Shown one piece after another: positions 23,347 through 31,460 of a stretch of DNA of 38,341 nucleotides. The notes under the pieces are model-generated. The model worked only from the letters and a program-made list of their open reading frames with translations, searched no databases and was not told the origin of the DNA. The stretch is from positions 1-38,341 of IMG/VR virus record IMGVR_UViG_3300042945_000967; one strand, 5' to 3'. The stretch comes from a virus. Numbering within the stretch: position 1 is the first letter of the stretch; each line of letters opens with the position of its first letter. Made by a program: the position numbers and the translations under genes.

Positions 23347-23502
23347 ATGAAAGGCCCACGCATCACCGAACAGCCCATCGACCAGCCAGACAACAACGGC
23401 GAGTGCAGCACCTGCGGGCGTGAAGTTGAGAACGAAGGGATGGATCAATGCAGGGACTGCTACCGCGATGACCACTGGGAAGACTACCGCGACAGAGACT
23501 GA
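23347..23502 (+). CDS. Small zinc-ribbon protein
   Basis: 51 residues, start ATG 23347, stop TGA 23500-23502. It contains CSTCG and CRDC in the spacing Cys-x2-Cys-x13-Cys-x2-Cys, the layout of a zinc ribbon, and an acidic C-terminus rich in Asp, Tyr and Arg. It lies between two early genes. The role is unknown; many such phage proteins bind nucleic acid or host enzymes. Confidence 0.55.
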   Translation: MKGPRITEQPIDQPDNNGECSTCGREVENEGMDQCRDCYRDDHWEDYRDRD

Positions 23503-23521
23503 ACAACTAAACCCCACACAC

Positions 23522-23839
23522 ATGAAGTCGCAATCCATTCAGTTCCGCCCCATTAAGTTCGACAACCCCTTCAGCGGGCCGTACCACATCAGCGTGTCTG
23601 ACTACAGCACCGAGGACATGGGCCATTGCATCGCCGTCTACCGTGATGGCGCCTCCATCCACCTGCACACGGTCAGCCTGGACGACCTGCGCAAGGTGGC
23701 GTTCCTGATCAGCTCCTACGTGGAGGACGTCGAGCGGTCCAAGGAGGCGTACAAGGATGGCCTCACCCCACGCATGGAAGAGGACACCACAGCCGACGTT
23801 CAGAACGCACGTGAGGCTGAGTACCTTGAGAACAAATAA
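23522..23839 (+). CDS. Early protein of unknown function
   Basis: 105 residues from ATG 23522. Beta-type N-terminus (FRPIKFDNPFSGPYHISVSD, CIAVYRDGASIHLHTVSL) then a helix LRKVAFLISSYVEDVERSKE and an acidic tail. Longer frames would overlap the upstream zinc-ribbon gene. No motif was recognised. Confidence 0.55.
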   Translation: MKSQSIQFRPIKFDNPFSGPYHISVSDYSTEDMGHCIAVYRDGASIHLHTVSLDDLRKVAFLISSYVEDVERSKEAYKDGLTPRMEEDTTADVQNAREAEYLENK

Positions 23840-23871
23840 CCAGCCGCAAGGCATAAACACCAAGTAAGAGC

Positions 23872-24447
23872 ATGAGTACCGTACTGACATCTGGTAGTTC
23901 CGGCAGCAAGGATTTCGCGCCCCACCCGGAGGGGCAATACATGGCCGTATGCGCCGACGTGTTTACGAAGGTCAAGCCGAACAAGTACAAGGGCACCGTT
24001 GGCAACAACGGCAAGGTGGACAGCCGCGAGACCATCACCTCCATCTGCGTGTCGTTCCTGACCGACGAGGCTATCGAGATCGACGGCCAGCTCAAGCCGC
24101 GCTACGCCTCGTTCTGGGCCACTGCATCGCTGGGCACGCCGGACTATCCGAGCAACCTGCGCAAGTTCCTGAAGGCGTGGATCCCGAGCCTGAAGGACAG
24201 CGACTTGGCGACGTTCGACGCGGACAAGCTGATCGGGCGGGGCGCGTACCTGACCATCACGCACAGCACGGATGTGGCGGGCAAGCGGTGGGCTAACGTG
24301 ATGGGGGCGATGACGCCGCCGAAGGGCGCGACCATCCCGCAGATTCCTGCCGACTTCGTGCGGCACAAGGACAAGGGCGATGCTCCTGCGGCTCCGGCTA
24401 CGCAGCCCAAGAGTGCGTTCCCCGAGAACGACAACGCACCGTTCTGA
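23872..24447 (+). CDS. Probable single-strand DNA-binding protein
   Basis: 191 residues. The middle has RETITSICVSFLTDEAIEID, YPSNLRKFLKAWIPSLKDSD and GRGAYLTITHSTDVAGKRWA, consistent with an OB-type phage ssDNA-binding family, and the C-terminus after a Pro/Ala-rich linker is ENDNAPF. The acidic tail ending Pro-Phe is the hallmark of bacterial SSB proteins, where it docks partner enzymes. The DnaB-like helicase of this phage ends DDAPF. Inferred role: covering ssDNA in replication and recombination. Confidence 0.6.
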   Translation: MSTVLTSGSSGSKDFAPHPEGQYMAVCADVFTKVKPNKYKGTVGNNGKVDSRETITSICVSFLTDEAIEIDGQLKPRYASFWATASLGTPDYPSNLRKFLKAWIPSLKDSDLATFDADKLIGRGAYLTITHSTDVAGKRWANVMGAMTPPKGATIPQIPADFVRHKDKGDAPAAPATQPKSAFPENDNAPF

Positions 24448-24489
24448 TTACCAACGCCGACCGCCCCGTAAGGCGCGAGGCACCCACCC

Positions 24490-24912
24490 ATGAGCACCAA
24501 GGGCGCACTACTTGACCAAGCTGTGAAGGAGGCAGGCCGCACGGACCTGTCCCCCGACCAGACCTCCGAGCTGCACGGCCGCATCGCCGTCATGTCCTAC
24601 TGGCTCAGTCAGGCCGTGGCCGATGCCTACCGCGCCTTCGCCAATGCCGAGGGCAACCGCAAAGCCCACATGGCAAAGCAGGTCATCGCCTTGCAAGCCA
24701 ACGGATGCAGCAACGCCAAGGCACAGGCCACCGTGGAGGGCAGCGACGAGTACCAGGGCCTACGCATGGCGGAGGTGGAGGCGGAGTGTGAGTATATCCG
24801 CTGGAAGCAGACCGCGCAGGGCGTTCAGAACGTCCTGAGCAGCCTCCAGATGCGGATCGCCATGCTGCGCGACGAGAGGAAGTGGACCGCAACAACACCA
24901 GCCGTGCGGTGA
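24490..24912 (+). CDS. Helical protein of recombination/replication region
   Basis: 140 residues, nearly all helix: a Glu/Gln/Ala-rich start, then RIAVMSYWLSQAVADAYRAF and a C-terminal coiled coil that ends QNVLSSLQMRIAMLRDERKW. From memory, similar small coiled-coil proteins lie next to SSB or nuclease genes in many phages; no function is known to me. It overlaps the next gene by 31 bases. Confidence 0.55.
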   Translation: MSTKGALLDQAVKEAGRTDLSPDQTSELHGRIAVMSYWLSQAVADAYRAFANAEGNRKAHMAKQVIALQANGCSNAKAQATVEGSDEYQGLRMAEVEAECEYIRWKQTAQGVQNVLSSLQMRIAMLRDERKWTATTPAVR

Positions 24913-25097
24913 AGGACGAACTTGCCACCGACCGACAGATTGCCTACGTGATCTCTGTGCTGGAGCGCGGCCCCATCACGCGAAGGGACATCGGGCGAAT
25001 CATCGCCATCCTTGACGACCGCCCTTGCAAGCACAGCGACGGCCTCGACCTTGACCACATCTGGCAGGAAGTAAACGATACACGAAATCAGAAGTGA
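24882..25097 (+). CDS. Small helical protein, GTG start
   Basis: 71 residues from GTG 24882. Helical, with a possible helix-turn-helix: TDRQIAYVISVLERGPITRR followed by DIGRIIAILDD. No in-frame ATG exists. The stop forms a GTGA overlap with the next gene. A DNA-binding role is only suggested. Confidence 0.45.
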   Translation: MDRNNTSRAVKDELATDRQIAYVISVLERGPITRRDIGRIIAILDDRPCKHSDGLDLDHIWQEVNDTRNQK

Positions 25098-25513
25098 ATA
25101 CGCGCGAGTTCCCCTTCGATGAGCCACGTGCAGACCATTGGATGCCGGAGCAGGGCAGCCCCGCATACCTGCGCGAGTACAGCCTTGGAGCGCTCATCAA
25201 GCTGGTGGGAGGTCGTGTTGATGTGGATGCTGGCAGCCTTGTTGAGATAGAAACTAGATTGCGTGCGATGATGGAGATGATGGAGTTCCGCAGGCGCATC
25301 AAGGTACCGGAGCCTGTGCTGTCGCGTGAGCAGATGCGGCAGAAGCGCAAGCAGAAGCGACACTGGGCTGGCTCCAAGATGTGCAACGCGGTCAAGAACC
25401 CGAAGGTGGTCAGGGTGTGGCCGCTGATGGACGATGAAGAGTTCGGCAATGCCATCTACGACGAGACGATCGACACCTGCACGAGCTGTGCGAACCAATA
25501 CCTGAACCGATGA
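25094..25513 (+). CDS. Unknown protein with C-terminal CxxC
   Basis: 139 residues from GTG 25094, coupled to the upstream stop as GTGA. Acidic/helical first half, then a basic stretch (REQMRQKRKQKRHWAGSK) and a closing TCTSCANQYLNR with one CxxC. Short of a full zinc finger. Unrecognised. Confidence 0.5.
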   Translation: MNTREFPFDEPRADHWMPEQGSPAYLREYSLGALIKLVGGRVDVDAGSLVEIETRLRAMMEMMEFRRRIKVPEPVLSREQMRQKRKQKRHWAGSKMCNAVKNPKVVRVWPLMDDEEFGNAIYDETIDTCTSCANQYLNR

Positions 25514-25626
25514 AACGCTTGAAGATCAAGAGCACTGTCACGCCGAAGGAGCGCCCCGGATACCTGGAGTGGTGCAGGATGTACCGCGTGAGCACGATGT
25601 ACCCCAAACAAGACACGAAGCGATGA
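25510..25626 (+). CDS. Tiny basic peptide
   Basis: 38 residues: MKRLKIKSTVTPKERPGYLE, then a Tyr/Met/Lys-rich end. ATGA overlaps with both the preceding and following genes support translation. It is too short for assignment. Confidence 0.4.
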   Translation: MKRLKIKSTVTPKERPGYLEWCRMYRVSTMYPKQDTKR

Positions 25627-25985
25627 GCGAGGAACGCTTACAGATGGCCGTTGCTCGCGTGCTGGACGCGGCGGGCCTGTGCTGGTGCCACGTCCCCAAC
25701 GGCGGGCAGCGCAACGCCATCGTCGGTGCTAAGCTGAAGGCTCAAGGGGTCAAGCGCGGCGTGCCCGATGTGCTGGTGTTCGATGCGCCGATACACAAGG
25801 CATGGCACAGCTATCATTGCGGCCTCGCCATCGAACTCAAGAACGGCAAGGCTGGCCGCGTGTCGCCTGAACAGAAGGCATGGCACGACAGCCTGCGCAA
25901 GAACGGATGGCGCGTGGATGTGTGCCGGAGCCTCGACGAAGTGCTCGATGTCCTGCGCGAGTGCTACCCCAACAAGATCAAGTAA
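25623..25985 (+). CDS. VRR-NUC domain nuclease
   Basis: 120 residues. RNAIVGAKLKAQGVKRGVPD (30-49) and GLAIELKNGKAGRVSPEQKA (67-86) carry the PD and ExK catalytic elements of the VRR-NUC fold (Asp49, Glu71, Lys73), and the end SLDEVLDVLREC is typical. Free-standing VRR-NUC proteins occur in many phages and are thought to cut branched or structured DNA, as in Holliday-junction processing. It is coupled by ATGA to the 38-residue gene. Confidence 0.85.
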   Translation: MSEERLQMAVARVLDAAGLCWCHVPNGGQRNAIVGAKLKAQGVKRGVPDVLVFDAPIHKAWHSYHCGLAIELKNGKAGRVSPEQKAWHDSLRKNGWRVDVCRSLDEVLDVLRECYPNKIK

Positions 25986-26007
25986 CCCCCTAAACACACA
26001 CGAACAC

Positions 26008-27198
26008 ATGGGAAGCCAAGTTTCTATTTTCGATGCGATTGATACAGCGGCCGCAAACCCTGTGATGAAAGCCATACAAACGCGGCTTGAGGCCGTGTCG
26101 GCCGATGGCATAGACGCGATGGTGAATGAAATCAACGCCATGCGCGAACTCATCCACAGGTTCAGCCCATTCAAAGACGAACCCGTAGACTTTGTAAAGT
26201 GGGTTCCGTCCAAAGCTGTTGTCGCCAACGAATACAACCCCAACAGCGTGGCACCTCCGGAAATGAAGCTGCTGGAGCATTCTATCAACCAAGACGGATA
26301 CACGCAACCCATCGTAACGTGGCCGCACGACAATGTGATCGAAGTTATTGATGGCTTTCACCGTCATCGCGTTGGGAAGGAAAGCCCGGACGTGTCCAAG
26401 CGCATCAAGGGATACCTGCCTACTGTCATCATCAAAAGCGACCGCAGCGACAAGAACGACCGCATGGCTGCAACAATCCGGCACAACAGGGCCAGGGGCA
26501 AGCACGCCGTAAATTCGATGTCCGACATCGTGGTGGAGCTGAAGCGCAGGAACTGGACGGACGAGCGCATTTGCCGTGAGCTTGGCATGGACAAAGACGA
26601 GGTGCTGCGCCTATGCCAGATTACCGGCCTTGCGGAACTATTCAGTGACCAACAGTTCAGCCGATCTTGGGATGTTGAAGGTGCCGTTAGCGAAGCCGAC
26701 TTCACGGAGCTAACGGACAACATCGATGAATACGGTGATGAGACCAGTGAATTCCGAACGGTCAACACTTCTGACGAGGGGCGCATCTTCCACACCTATG
26801 ACAAGTGGGAGTGCCACAAGGCTGGGTTCTATTCCACGTCATTTGAAGGTATGACGAAACAACAATGCCTTGAGGCTTATAGGGACTTCCTTGCAGACAT
26901 TCCGCGATTTGACGCTGCCCTTAAAGGCGTTATCACCGAATGGAAGCATTCGTGCGAGCACTACCTGACGAACAAAGCCATGAACCGAATTGCATGGCTA
27001 GGACAAGCTGCGATGTGCTACGCAACAGGGGTGCCAGCCGAGTTCCGTGGCGGCTTTTCAATGCTCGCGCAAGAACAGCAGCACGCGGCCGATGCAAAGG
27101 CCCTTGAATACCTGAACAAGTGGATGGAGGCCAACGGCCGCGAAGCCCTTACGATGGAGGAGGCATACAGCGGCGAACGTCAATCCCAGATTTACTAA
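26008..27198 (+). CDS. ParB-like protein (IbrB family)
   Basis: 396 residues from ATG 26008. The ParB/sulfiredoxin-like domain occupies about 60-165: VKWVPSKAVVANEYNPNSVA, LLEHSINQDGYTQPIVTW and IDGFHRHRVGKE, the GFHRH loop being the nucleotide-binding part. A DNA-binding helical region follows (SDIVVELKRRNWTDERICRE). The combination of this opening with a PAPS-reductase-fold partner immediately downstream is that of IbrB, known from E. coli ECOR-9 as a regulator of Ig-binding genes with IbrA. Lower G+C than its neighbours (52% in 26281-26340). Function in phages is not established. Confidence 0.75.
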   Translation: MGSQVSIFDAIDTAAANPVMKAIQTRLEAVSADGIDAMVNEINAMRELIHRFSPFKDEPVDFVKWVPSKAVVANEYNPNSVAPPEMKLLEHSINQDGYTQPIVTWPHDNVIEVIDGFHRHRVGKESPDVSKRIKGYLPTVIIKSDRSDKNDRMAATIRHNRARGKHAVNSMSDIVVELKRRNWTDERICRELGMDKDEVLRLCQITGLAELFSDQQFSRSWDVEGAVSEADFTELTDNIDEYGDETSEFRTVNTSDEGRIFHTYDKWECHKAGFYSTSFEGMTKQQCLEAYRDFLADIPRFDAALKGVITEWKHSCEHYLTNKAMNRIAWLGQAAMCYATGVPAEFRGGFSMLAQEQQHAADAKALEYLNKWMEANGREALTMEEAYSGERQSQIY

Positions 27199-28412
27199 TG
27201 GGCAAGGTGTACCAAGATGGCGATGTGCTAACGGCATCTCGCGAGCGCATCAGAAAGACGTTCGACAGTGTTGAGCGCGTCTATCTTGCGTTCAGCGGCG
27301 GCAAGGATAGTTCCGTCATGTTTCACCTTGTGATGGACGAAGCAATCAAGCGCGGCGTCAAAGTCGGCGTCATGTATATTGACTTCGAGGCGCAATACAC
27401 GGAGACAGAGAAGCACGTAGCTGAGATGTTCGCCATGTATGCGGACCACATTGAGCAGCACTGGATCTGTATTCCAATGCTCCTGCGCAATGCTGTCACC
27501 AATTACGAGCCACGGTGGACGTGCTGGGATGAGGAAAAGCGCGATGTATGGATCCGACAAAAGCCCGAAGGATGCAAGGGTGTTGATGACTATCCATTCG
27601 CGTTGCCGGGCATGGAATTCGAGGAGTTCATCGTGCTGTTCGGGCAATGGTACGGGCAAGGCAAAAGGACGGCAGGGTTTATCGGCATCCGAGCCCAGGA
27701 AAGCCTTCACCGCTATTGCGCCATCGCCACATGGGAAAAGCGCAACATGACACTGAACGGATGGCGATGGACAACGAAGATCGTGGATGACGTGTACAAC
27801 GTGTACCCGATATACGATTGGCTCACAGAAGACATTTGGCGTTATCACTCTAAGCATCATGACAGGCCGCACAATGCCATCTATGACAGGATGCAACAAG
27901 CTGGCGTTCCTTTGTCTAGCCAACGCCTATGCCAGCCGTTCGGAGATGACCAGCGGCGCGGCCTCTGGCTGTACCACATACTTGAGCCTCAGACATGGTT
28001 CAAACTTGTGGCGCGCGTGAACGGCGCAAATAGTGGCGCGCTCTATGTCGAGGAGAACGGCAACGTCATGGGGTACCACAAGATCACTCTTCCGGTTGGA
28101 CACACATGGAAGAGCTTCTGCAACCTGCTATTGCAGACTATGCCGCAGAAGACTCGAGACCACTACGTATACAGGTTCAAGAAGTTCATTTACGGATGGC
28201 ATAGCAGGGGCTATACGTCAATACCAGAGGAAGCCCCACCCGAACTAGAGGCAAAGTGTTGGGCGCCATCATGGAGGCGGATGTGCAAGGTGCTTCTGCG
28301 AAATGACTATTGGTGCAAGGGGCTTGGTCAGACTCAGCCAAAGAGCGATGCGTACCAGCAGTTCAAGCAAATGAAGGCGGCAAAGAAGGCGAAAGCAAAG
28401 CAGGCGCAATGA
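27198..28412 (+). CDS. PAPS-reductase-fold protein (IbrA family, DUF3440-like)
   Basis: 404 residues. The ATG overlaps the ParB-like stop as TAATG. The adenylate-binding PP-loop SGGKDSS lies at 33-39. It has KVGVMYIDFEAQYTETEKHV (sugar/sulphate region), EPRWTCWDEEKRDVWI and GFIGIRAQESLHRY, the pattern of the IbrA/DUF3440 group, and a basic C-terminus rich in Lys and Ala. It may transfer sulphur or adenylate to a nucleic acid, as DndC does in phosphorothioation, but the classical CysH end motif is not seen. The partner gene suggests a two-protein system. Confidence 0.8.
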   Translation: MGKVYQDGDVLTASRERIRKTFDSVERVYLAFSGGKDSSVMFHLVMDEAIKRGVKVGVMYIDFEAQYTETEKHVAEMFAMYADHIEQHWICIPMLLRNAVTNYEPRWTCWDEEKRDVWIRQKPEGCKGVDDYPFALPGMEFEEFIVLFGQWYGQGKRTAGFIGIRAQESLHRYCAIATWEKRNMTLNGWRWTTKIVDDVYNVYPIYDWLTEDIWRYHSKHHDRPHNAIYDRMQQAGVPLSSQRLCQPFGDDQRRGLWLYHILEPQTWFKLVARVNGANSGALYVEENGNVMGYHKITLPVGHTWKSFCNLLLQTMPQKTRDHYVYRFKKFIYGWHSRGYTSIPEEAPPELEAKCWAPSWRRMCKVLLRNDYWCKGLGQTQPKSDAYQQFKQMKAAKKAKAKQAQ

Positions 28413-28975
28413 AATACCCAAGCGTTACACGCATCCTTGACGCCACAATGCCGCCGGAAAAAAGAGCCGCGCTAAACGCGTGGAAGTTGCGCGTTGGCGA
28501 AGAAGAGGCCGAGCGCATCCGGCAGGCAGCAATTGAGCGAGGCAACCGGATTGACGCTAACGTTCTGAGCATCAAGAATGGGGGGCCGTGCGACGATGGC
28601 CGTATATCCAAATACCTTGATGGCTATCAGTTTGCCGCTCACGAGATGAACGTCCATAGTGATGTACACGGGTACTGCGGGCGATTTGATGCGGTGCTTC
28701 GGATGAATGATCGGAACATCCTGGTCGACTGGAAGGGAAGCAACAAGTGGAAACGGAAGAAATACTTGGCAGACTATCGGCTTCAGCTTGGCGCTTACTT
28801 TGGCGCGCTCGTGGAGATGGGATGGAACATCGATTGCGCCAAGGTCGTTCTGTTCGTTGATGGCATGGACAAGCCACAGGTGTTTTGGCAGCAACCCGAA
28901 GAGCTATGGGCCGCACACGCCGAGTTCGTTGAGCGCGTCAGGCAATACAATCAAATACAATCCCCTGCACAATGA
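28409..28975 (+). CDS. PD-(D/E)XK exonuclease (MGME1-like)
   Basis: 188 residues. YPSVTRILDATMPPEKRAAL at the start, then GRFDAVLRMNDRNILVDWKG (91-110) with catalytic Asp94, Asp107 and Lys109, and YRLQLGAYFGALVEMGW holding the Gln of the nuclease fold. It closely follows the layout of the MGME1-type phage exonucleases. It probably trims DNA ends in recombination or degrades host DNA. ATGA overlaps with both neighbours. Confidence 0.8.
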   Translation: MKYPSVTRILDATMPPEKRAALNAWKLRVGEEEAERIRQAAIERGNRIDANVLSIKNGGPCDDGRISKYLDGYQFAAHEMNVHSDVHGYCGRFDAVLRMNDRNILVDWKGSNKWKRKKYLADYRLQLGAYFGALVEMGWNIDCAKVVLFVDGMDKPQVFWQQPEELWAAHAEFVERVRQYNQIQSPAQ

Positions 28976-29142
28976 CCACCCGCCAACGCTTCGGCAGCGA
29001 CCTGATCGCCACGGGCATGACGCACGACAGCATGGGCCACCCGATCGACCCTGCCGCCATCTACGACTGCCGTGAGGACGGTCATGTTAGCCGATGCGGG
29101 CTCGACATTAAACGCAAGGGCCGCAAAAACGCGAGGGCATGA
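28972..29142 (+). CDS. Small unknown protein
   Basis: 56 residues from ATG 28972, coupled by ATGA on both sides. MTTRQRFGSDLIATGMTHDS then CREDGHVSRCGLDIKRKGRK: two Cys and a basic end. No family recognised. Translation is supported by the double overlap. Confidence 0.5.
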   Translation: MTTRQRFGSDLIATGMTHDSMGHPIDPAAIYDCREDGHVSRCGLDIKRKGRKNARA

Positions 29143-29729
29143 AAGTGCTGGTGGCCTGTGAGAGTTCCGGCACGGTGCGCGATGCGTTCCGAGCCCTTGG
29201 ACACAACGCCGTGAGCTGCGACCTGCTGCCCACCGATAGGCCGGGGCCGCATTACCAAGGCGACGTGCGTGACATCTTGGGCGATGGATGGGATCTGATG
29301 ATCGGGCATCCGCCATGCACATACCTGAGTAAGGCTGGCGCGAGGTGGTGGAAGGAGCCCGGCAGGGATCAGTTGGCGGCGCAGGCTGCGGAGTTTGTTC
29401 TGACGCTATGGAACGCCCCGATCGAAAAGATTGCCATCGAGAACCCGCGCGGGCAACTGAACACGCTATGGCGTACTCCTGACCAAACAATACAGCCGCA
29501 CTGGTTTGGCGACCCATACTCTAAGGCGACGTGTCTGTGGCTGAAAAACCTACCTCCTCTGATGGCTACGGCGCCGTGTGCCGCATGGGTGCCGTTGGTC
29601 AGGTCGAACACGGGAGGTGCAAGGCGCGGGCATCGAAGCCATCAAGGGGTAGCCAAAAACTGGAAGGAAGCGAGCAAAACATTCCAAGGCATCGCCGATG
29701 CGATGGCCCAGCAATGGGGCACACTATGA
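29139..29729 (+). CDS. Compact cytosine-methyltransferase-like protein
   Basis: 196 residues. VLVACESSGTVRDAFRALGH is a SAM motif I-like segment (3-22). LMIGHPPCTYLSKAG (53-67) contains the Pro-Pro-Cys of C5 methyltransferases (Cys60 candidate nucleophile), and IAIENPRGQLN (98-108) resembles the ENV motif. The target recognition domain and C-terminal motifs expected in full-length enzymes (about 300 residues or more) are missing. This short form is common in phages and often listed as DNA cytosine methyltransferase; activity is not shown. It may modify phage DNA or be a SAM-binding pseudo-enzyme. Confidence 0.7.
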   Translation: MKVLVACESSGTVRDAFRALGHNAVSCDLLPTDRPGPHYQGDVRDILGDGWDLMIGHPPCTYLSKAGARWWKEPGRDQLAAQAAEFVLTLWNAPIEKIAIENPRGQLNTLWRTPDQTIQPHWFGDPYSKATCLWLKNLPPLMATAPCAAWVPLVRSNTGGARRGHRSHQGVAKNWKEASKTFQGIADAMAQQWGTL

Positions 29730-31072
29730 ACACGCAGCCCATCCCATCCGCCCCCGAAGTCGAGCAGGCCGTGCTGGGCGCCCTGCTGATCGACCGCTCT
29801 CCGTGGCTCCTGGTGCCCGACATCCTCACCACGCCGGACGTGTTCCACCTCGACGACCACCGCCGCCTCTACACCGTGGGCCTCGACCTGTTCAGCGCCG
29901 GCAAGCCCATTGACCTCATCACCGTCATCCACGGGCTACGGGAACGGGCATGGCTGACCGACACGCTCACGCCCCACTACCTCAGCACCTTGGTCGCCAA
30001 GGTCGCATCCACCGCCAATGTGGAGTACCACTGCCGCATCCTGCTCGAACTGCACATCGCCCGCAAGCTGATCGGCCTGGGCAGCGACCTCACGACGCGC
30101 CTGTACGATCCCCGCACCGACGCCTTCGAGGCGCTCGACCGGGCGAGCACGGCCCTAACGGACCTCTACGGGATGGCCCTGCCGTCCACGATGGGCACCG
30201 CCGCCGATGAGCTGATCGGCCTGACGGATGGCAGCCCGGCCAAGTACTACACGTTCGGCATCCCAGAGCTGGACAGGATGGCCGTCCTGCAATGCGGCCT
30301 GCCCCATGTGTTCGCAGGCCGCCCCGGCATCGGCAAGTCCATCTTCGCCCTTGAGGTGTGCTGGCACCTGACGCAGGTCGGGCGGGTGCTGCTCTTCAGC
30401 CCGGAGATGACCAAGCGCCAGATCACCGCCCGCATCGTGGCACGCGAGGCAGGCGTGCCGTACTCCACCATCCTGCGGGGCAGCATGACCGAACAGGAGA
30501 TGGCGCTGGTGGTTGAGCACGGGCACCGCATCGCAGACCGACTCGCCCGCCTTGTGGTCGATCCGACCGGGGGCGTGACGCCTGAGCAGGTCCGCATACG
30601 CACGGAGCGTGAGCTGAAGAAGGGCGGGCTCGTGGCCTTCGCCGTGGACCACCTCCACAAGATGAAGACGGGCGACAAGCGCAGCGACCGTGATGACTTT
30701 GCCCGCGTGTCGCAGTGCATGAACGGGCTGACGGAGGCCGCCAAGAACACCGGCCTGCCTGCCCTTGTGATGGCGCAGCTCAACAGGGGGGTCGAGACGC
30801 GGGCCGACAAGCGCCCGAACATGGCCGACCTGAGAAGCAGCGGGGAGATCGAGCAGGATGCCGCCGTGGTGGGGCTGCTGTATCGGGAGGGGTACTACCA
30901 GCCGCAGCCACCAGCGTCGGACACGTTGGAGGTGAACATCGCCAAGAACAGGGACGGGGCCGTGGGCGTGGCAAGCACCACGATCGAGCCGCCGTATAGC
31001 CGCATCGGTGGCGTCCTGGCACTGCCTTCGATGCGGGCCGTGAGGACAGGAACAGACGATGCGCCGTTCTAA
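29726..31072 (+). CDS. dnaB: DnaB-type replicative helicase
   Basis: 448 residues from ATG 29726. The N-terminal domain (APEVEQAVLGALLIDRS and the two-helix region to about 105) is the primase-contacting part of DnaB. The RecA-like domain has Walker A GRPGIGKS at about 198-205, VLLFSPEMTKRQITARIVAR, Walker B AVDHLHKM (about 306-313), and the C-terminal DLRSSGEIEQDAAVVGLLYR with the arginine finger region. It is slightly short of full-length DnaB. Its C-terminus GTDDAPF is SSB-tail-like. It would be loaded by the phage initiator. Last gene of the early operon, followed by hairpins. Confidence 0.92.
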   Translation: MNTQPIPSAPEVEQAVLGALLIDRSPWLLVPDILTTPDVFHLDDHRRLYTVGLDLFSAGKPIDLITVIHGLRERAWLTDTLTPHYLSTLVAKVASTANVEYHCRILLELHIARKLIGLGSDLTTRLYDPRTDAFEALDRASTALTDLYGMALPSTMGTAADELIGLTDGSPAKYYTFGIPELDRMAVLQCGLPHVFAGRPGIGKSIFALEVCWHLTQVGRVLLFSPEMTKRQITARIVAREAGVPYSTILRGSMTEQEMALVVEHGHRIADRLARLVVDPTGGVTPEQVRIRTERELKKGGLVAFAVDHLHKMKTGDKRSDRDDFARVSQCMNGLTEAAKNTGLPALVMAQLNRGVETRADKRPNMADLRSSGEIEQDAAVVGLLYREGYYQPQPPASDTLEVNIAKNRDGAVGVASTTIEPPYSRIGGVLALPSMRAVRTGTDDAPF

Positions 31073-31175
31073 CTAGCTGCTATACGCAATTAACATAACA
31101 TCTGCCGAGGGGATTGGCAGCTCGCGGCCCGCAGGCGTTCGGCAACCGTGACTGTTACGAAGACCCGGCATTGCG

Positions 31176-31196
31176 GCCCCGCTTCGGCGGGGCTTT
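31176..31196. terminator. Intrinsic-type terminator after the early operon
   Basis: GCCCCGC (31176-31182), UUCG tetraloop (31183-31186), GCGGGGC (31187-31193), then TTT: a very stable UUCG-capped stem. It lies in the 187-bp gap between the two convergent operons. Confidence 0.65.
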
Positions 31197-31211
31197 GCCG
31201 TTCAACAGGAA

Positions 31212-31236
31212 CCCCCGGCCCATGACAGACCGGGGG
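31212..31236. terminator. Second hairpin between convergent operons
   Basis: CCCCCGG (31212-31218) pairs with CCGGGGG (31230-31236) around an 11-base loop. With the preceding hairpin it could stop transcription in both directions. Confidence 0.45.
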
Positions 31237-31259
31237 CACCCCTGAGCCACGCCACACAA

Positions 31260-31460
31260 CTAGCGCGGCTCCACACGTATCACTTGGCGGAGGTACGGGC
31301 CGATGATCTCGGCAGCCTCAACGGGGCCATCGGCATCGACCCACGTCCCATCCGGCACATCTTCGCGTCCCATCGTCATCAACGCCACGGCCTCGGTGCC
31401 GTCCTTCAGCTTCACGACGTGGCGCACACCAGGGGGCGCAACGGGTCCGATGAGCTTCAT
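31260..31460 (-). CDS. Small protein at the end of the late operon
   Basis: 66 residues. The ATG at 31458-31460 overlaps the lipoprotein stop as ATGA. MKLIGPVAPPGVRHVVKLKD then DGTEAVALMTMGREDVPDG. No family recognised. Compact, acidic/hydrophobic, probably soluble. It is the last gene transcribed before the bidirectional hairpins. Confidence 0.55.
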   Translation of the reverse strand: MKLIGPVAPPGVRHVVKLKDGTEAVALMTMGREDVPDGTWVDADGPVEAAEIIGPYLRQVIRVEPR

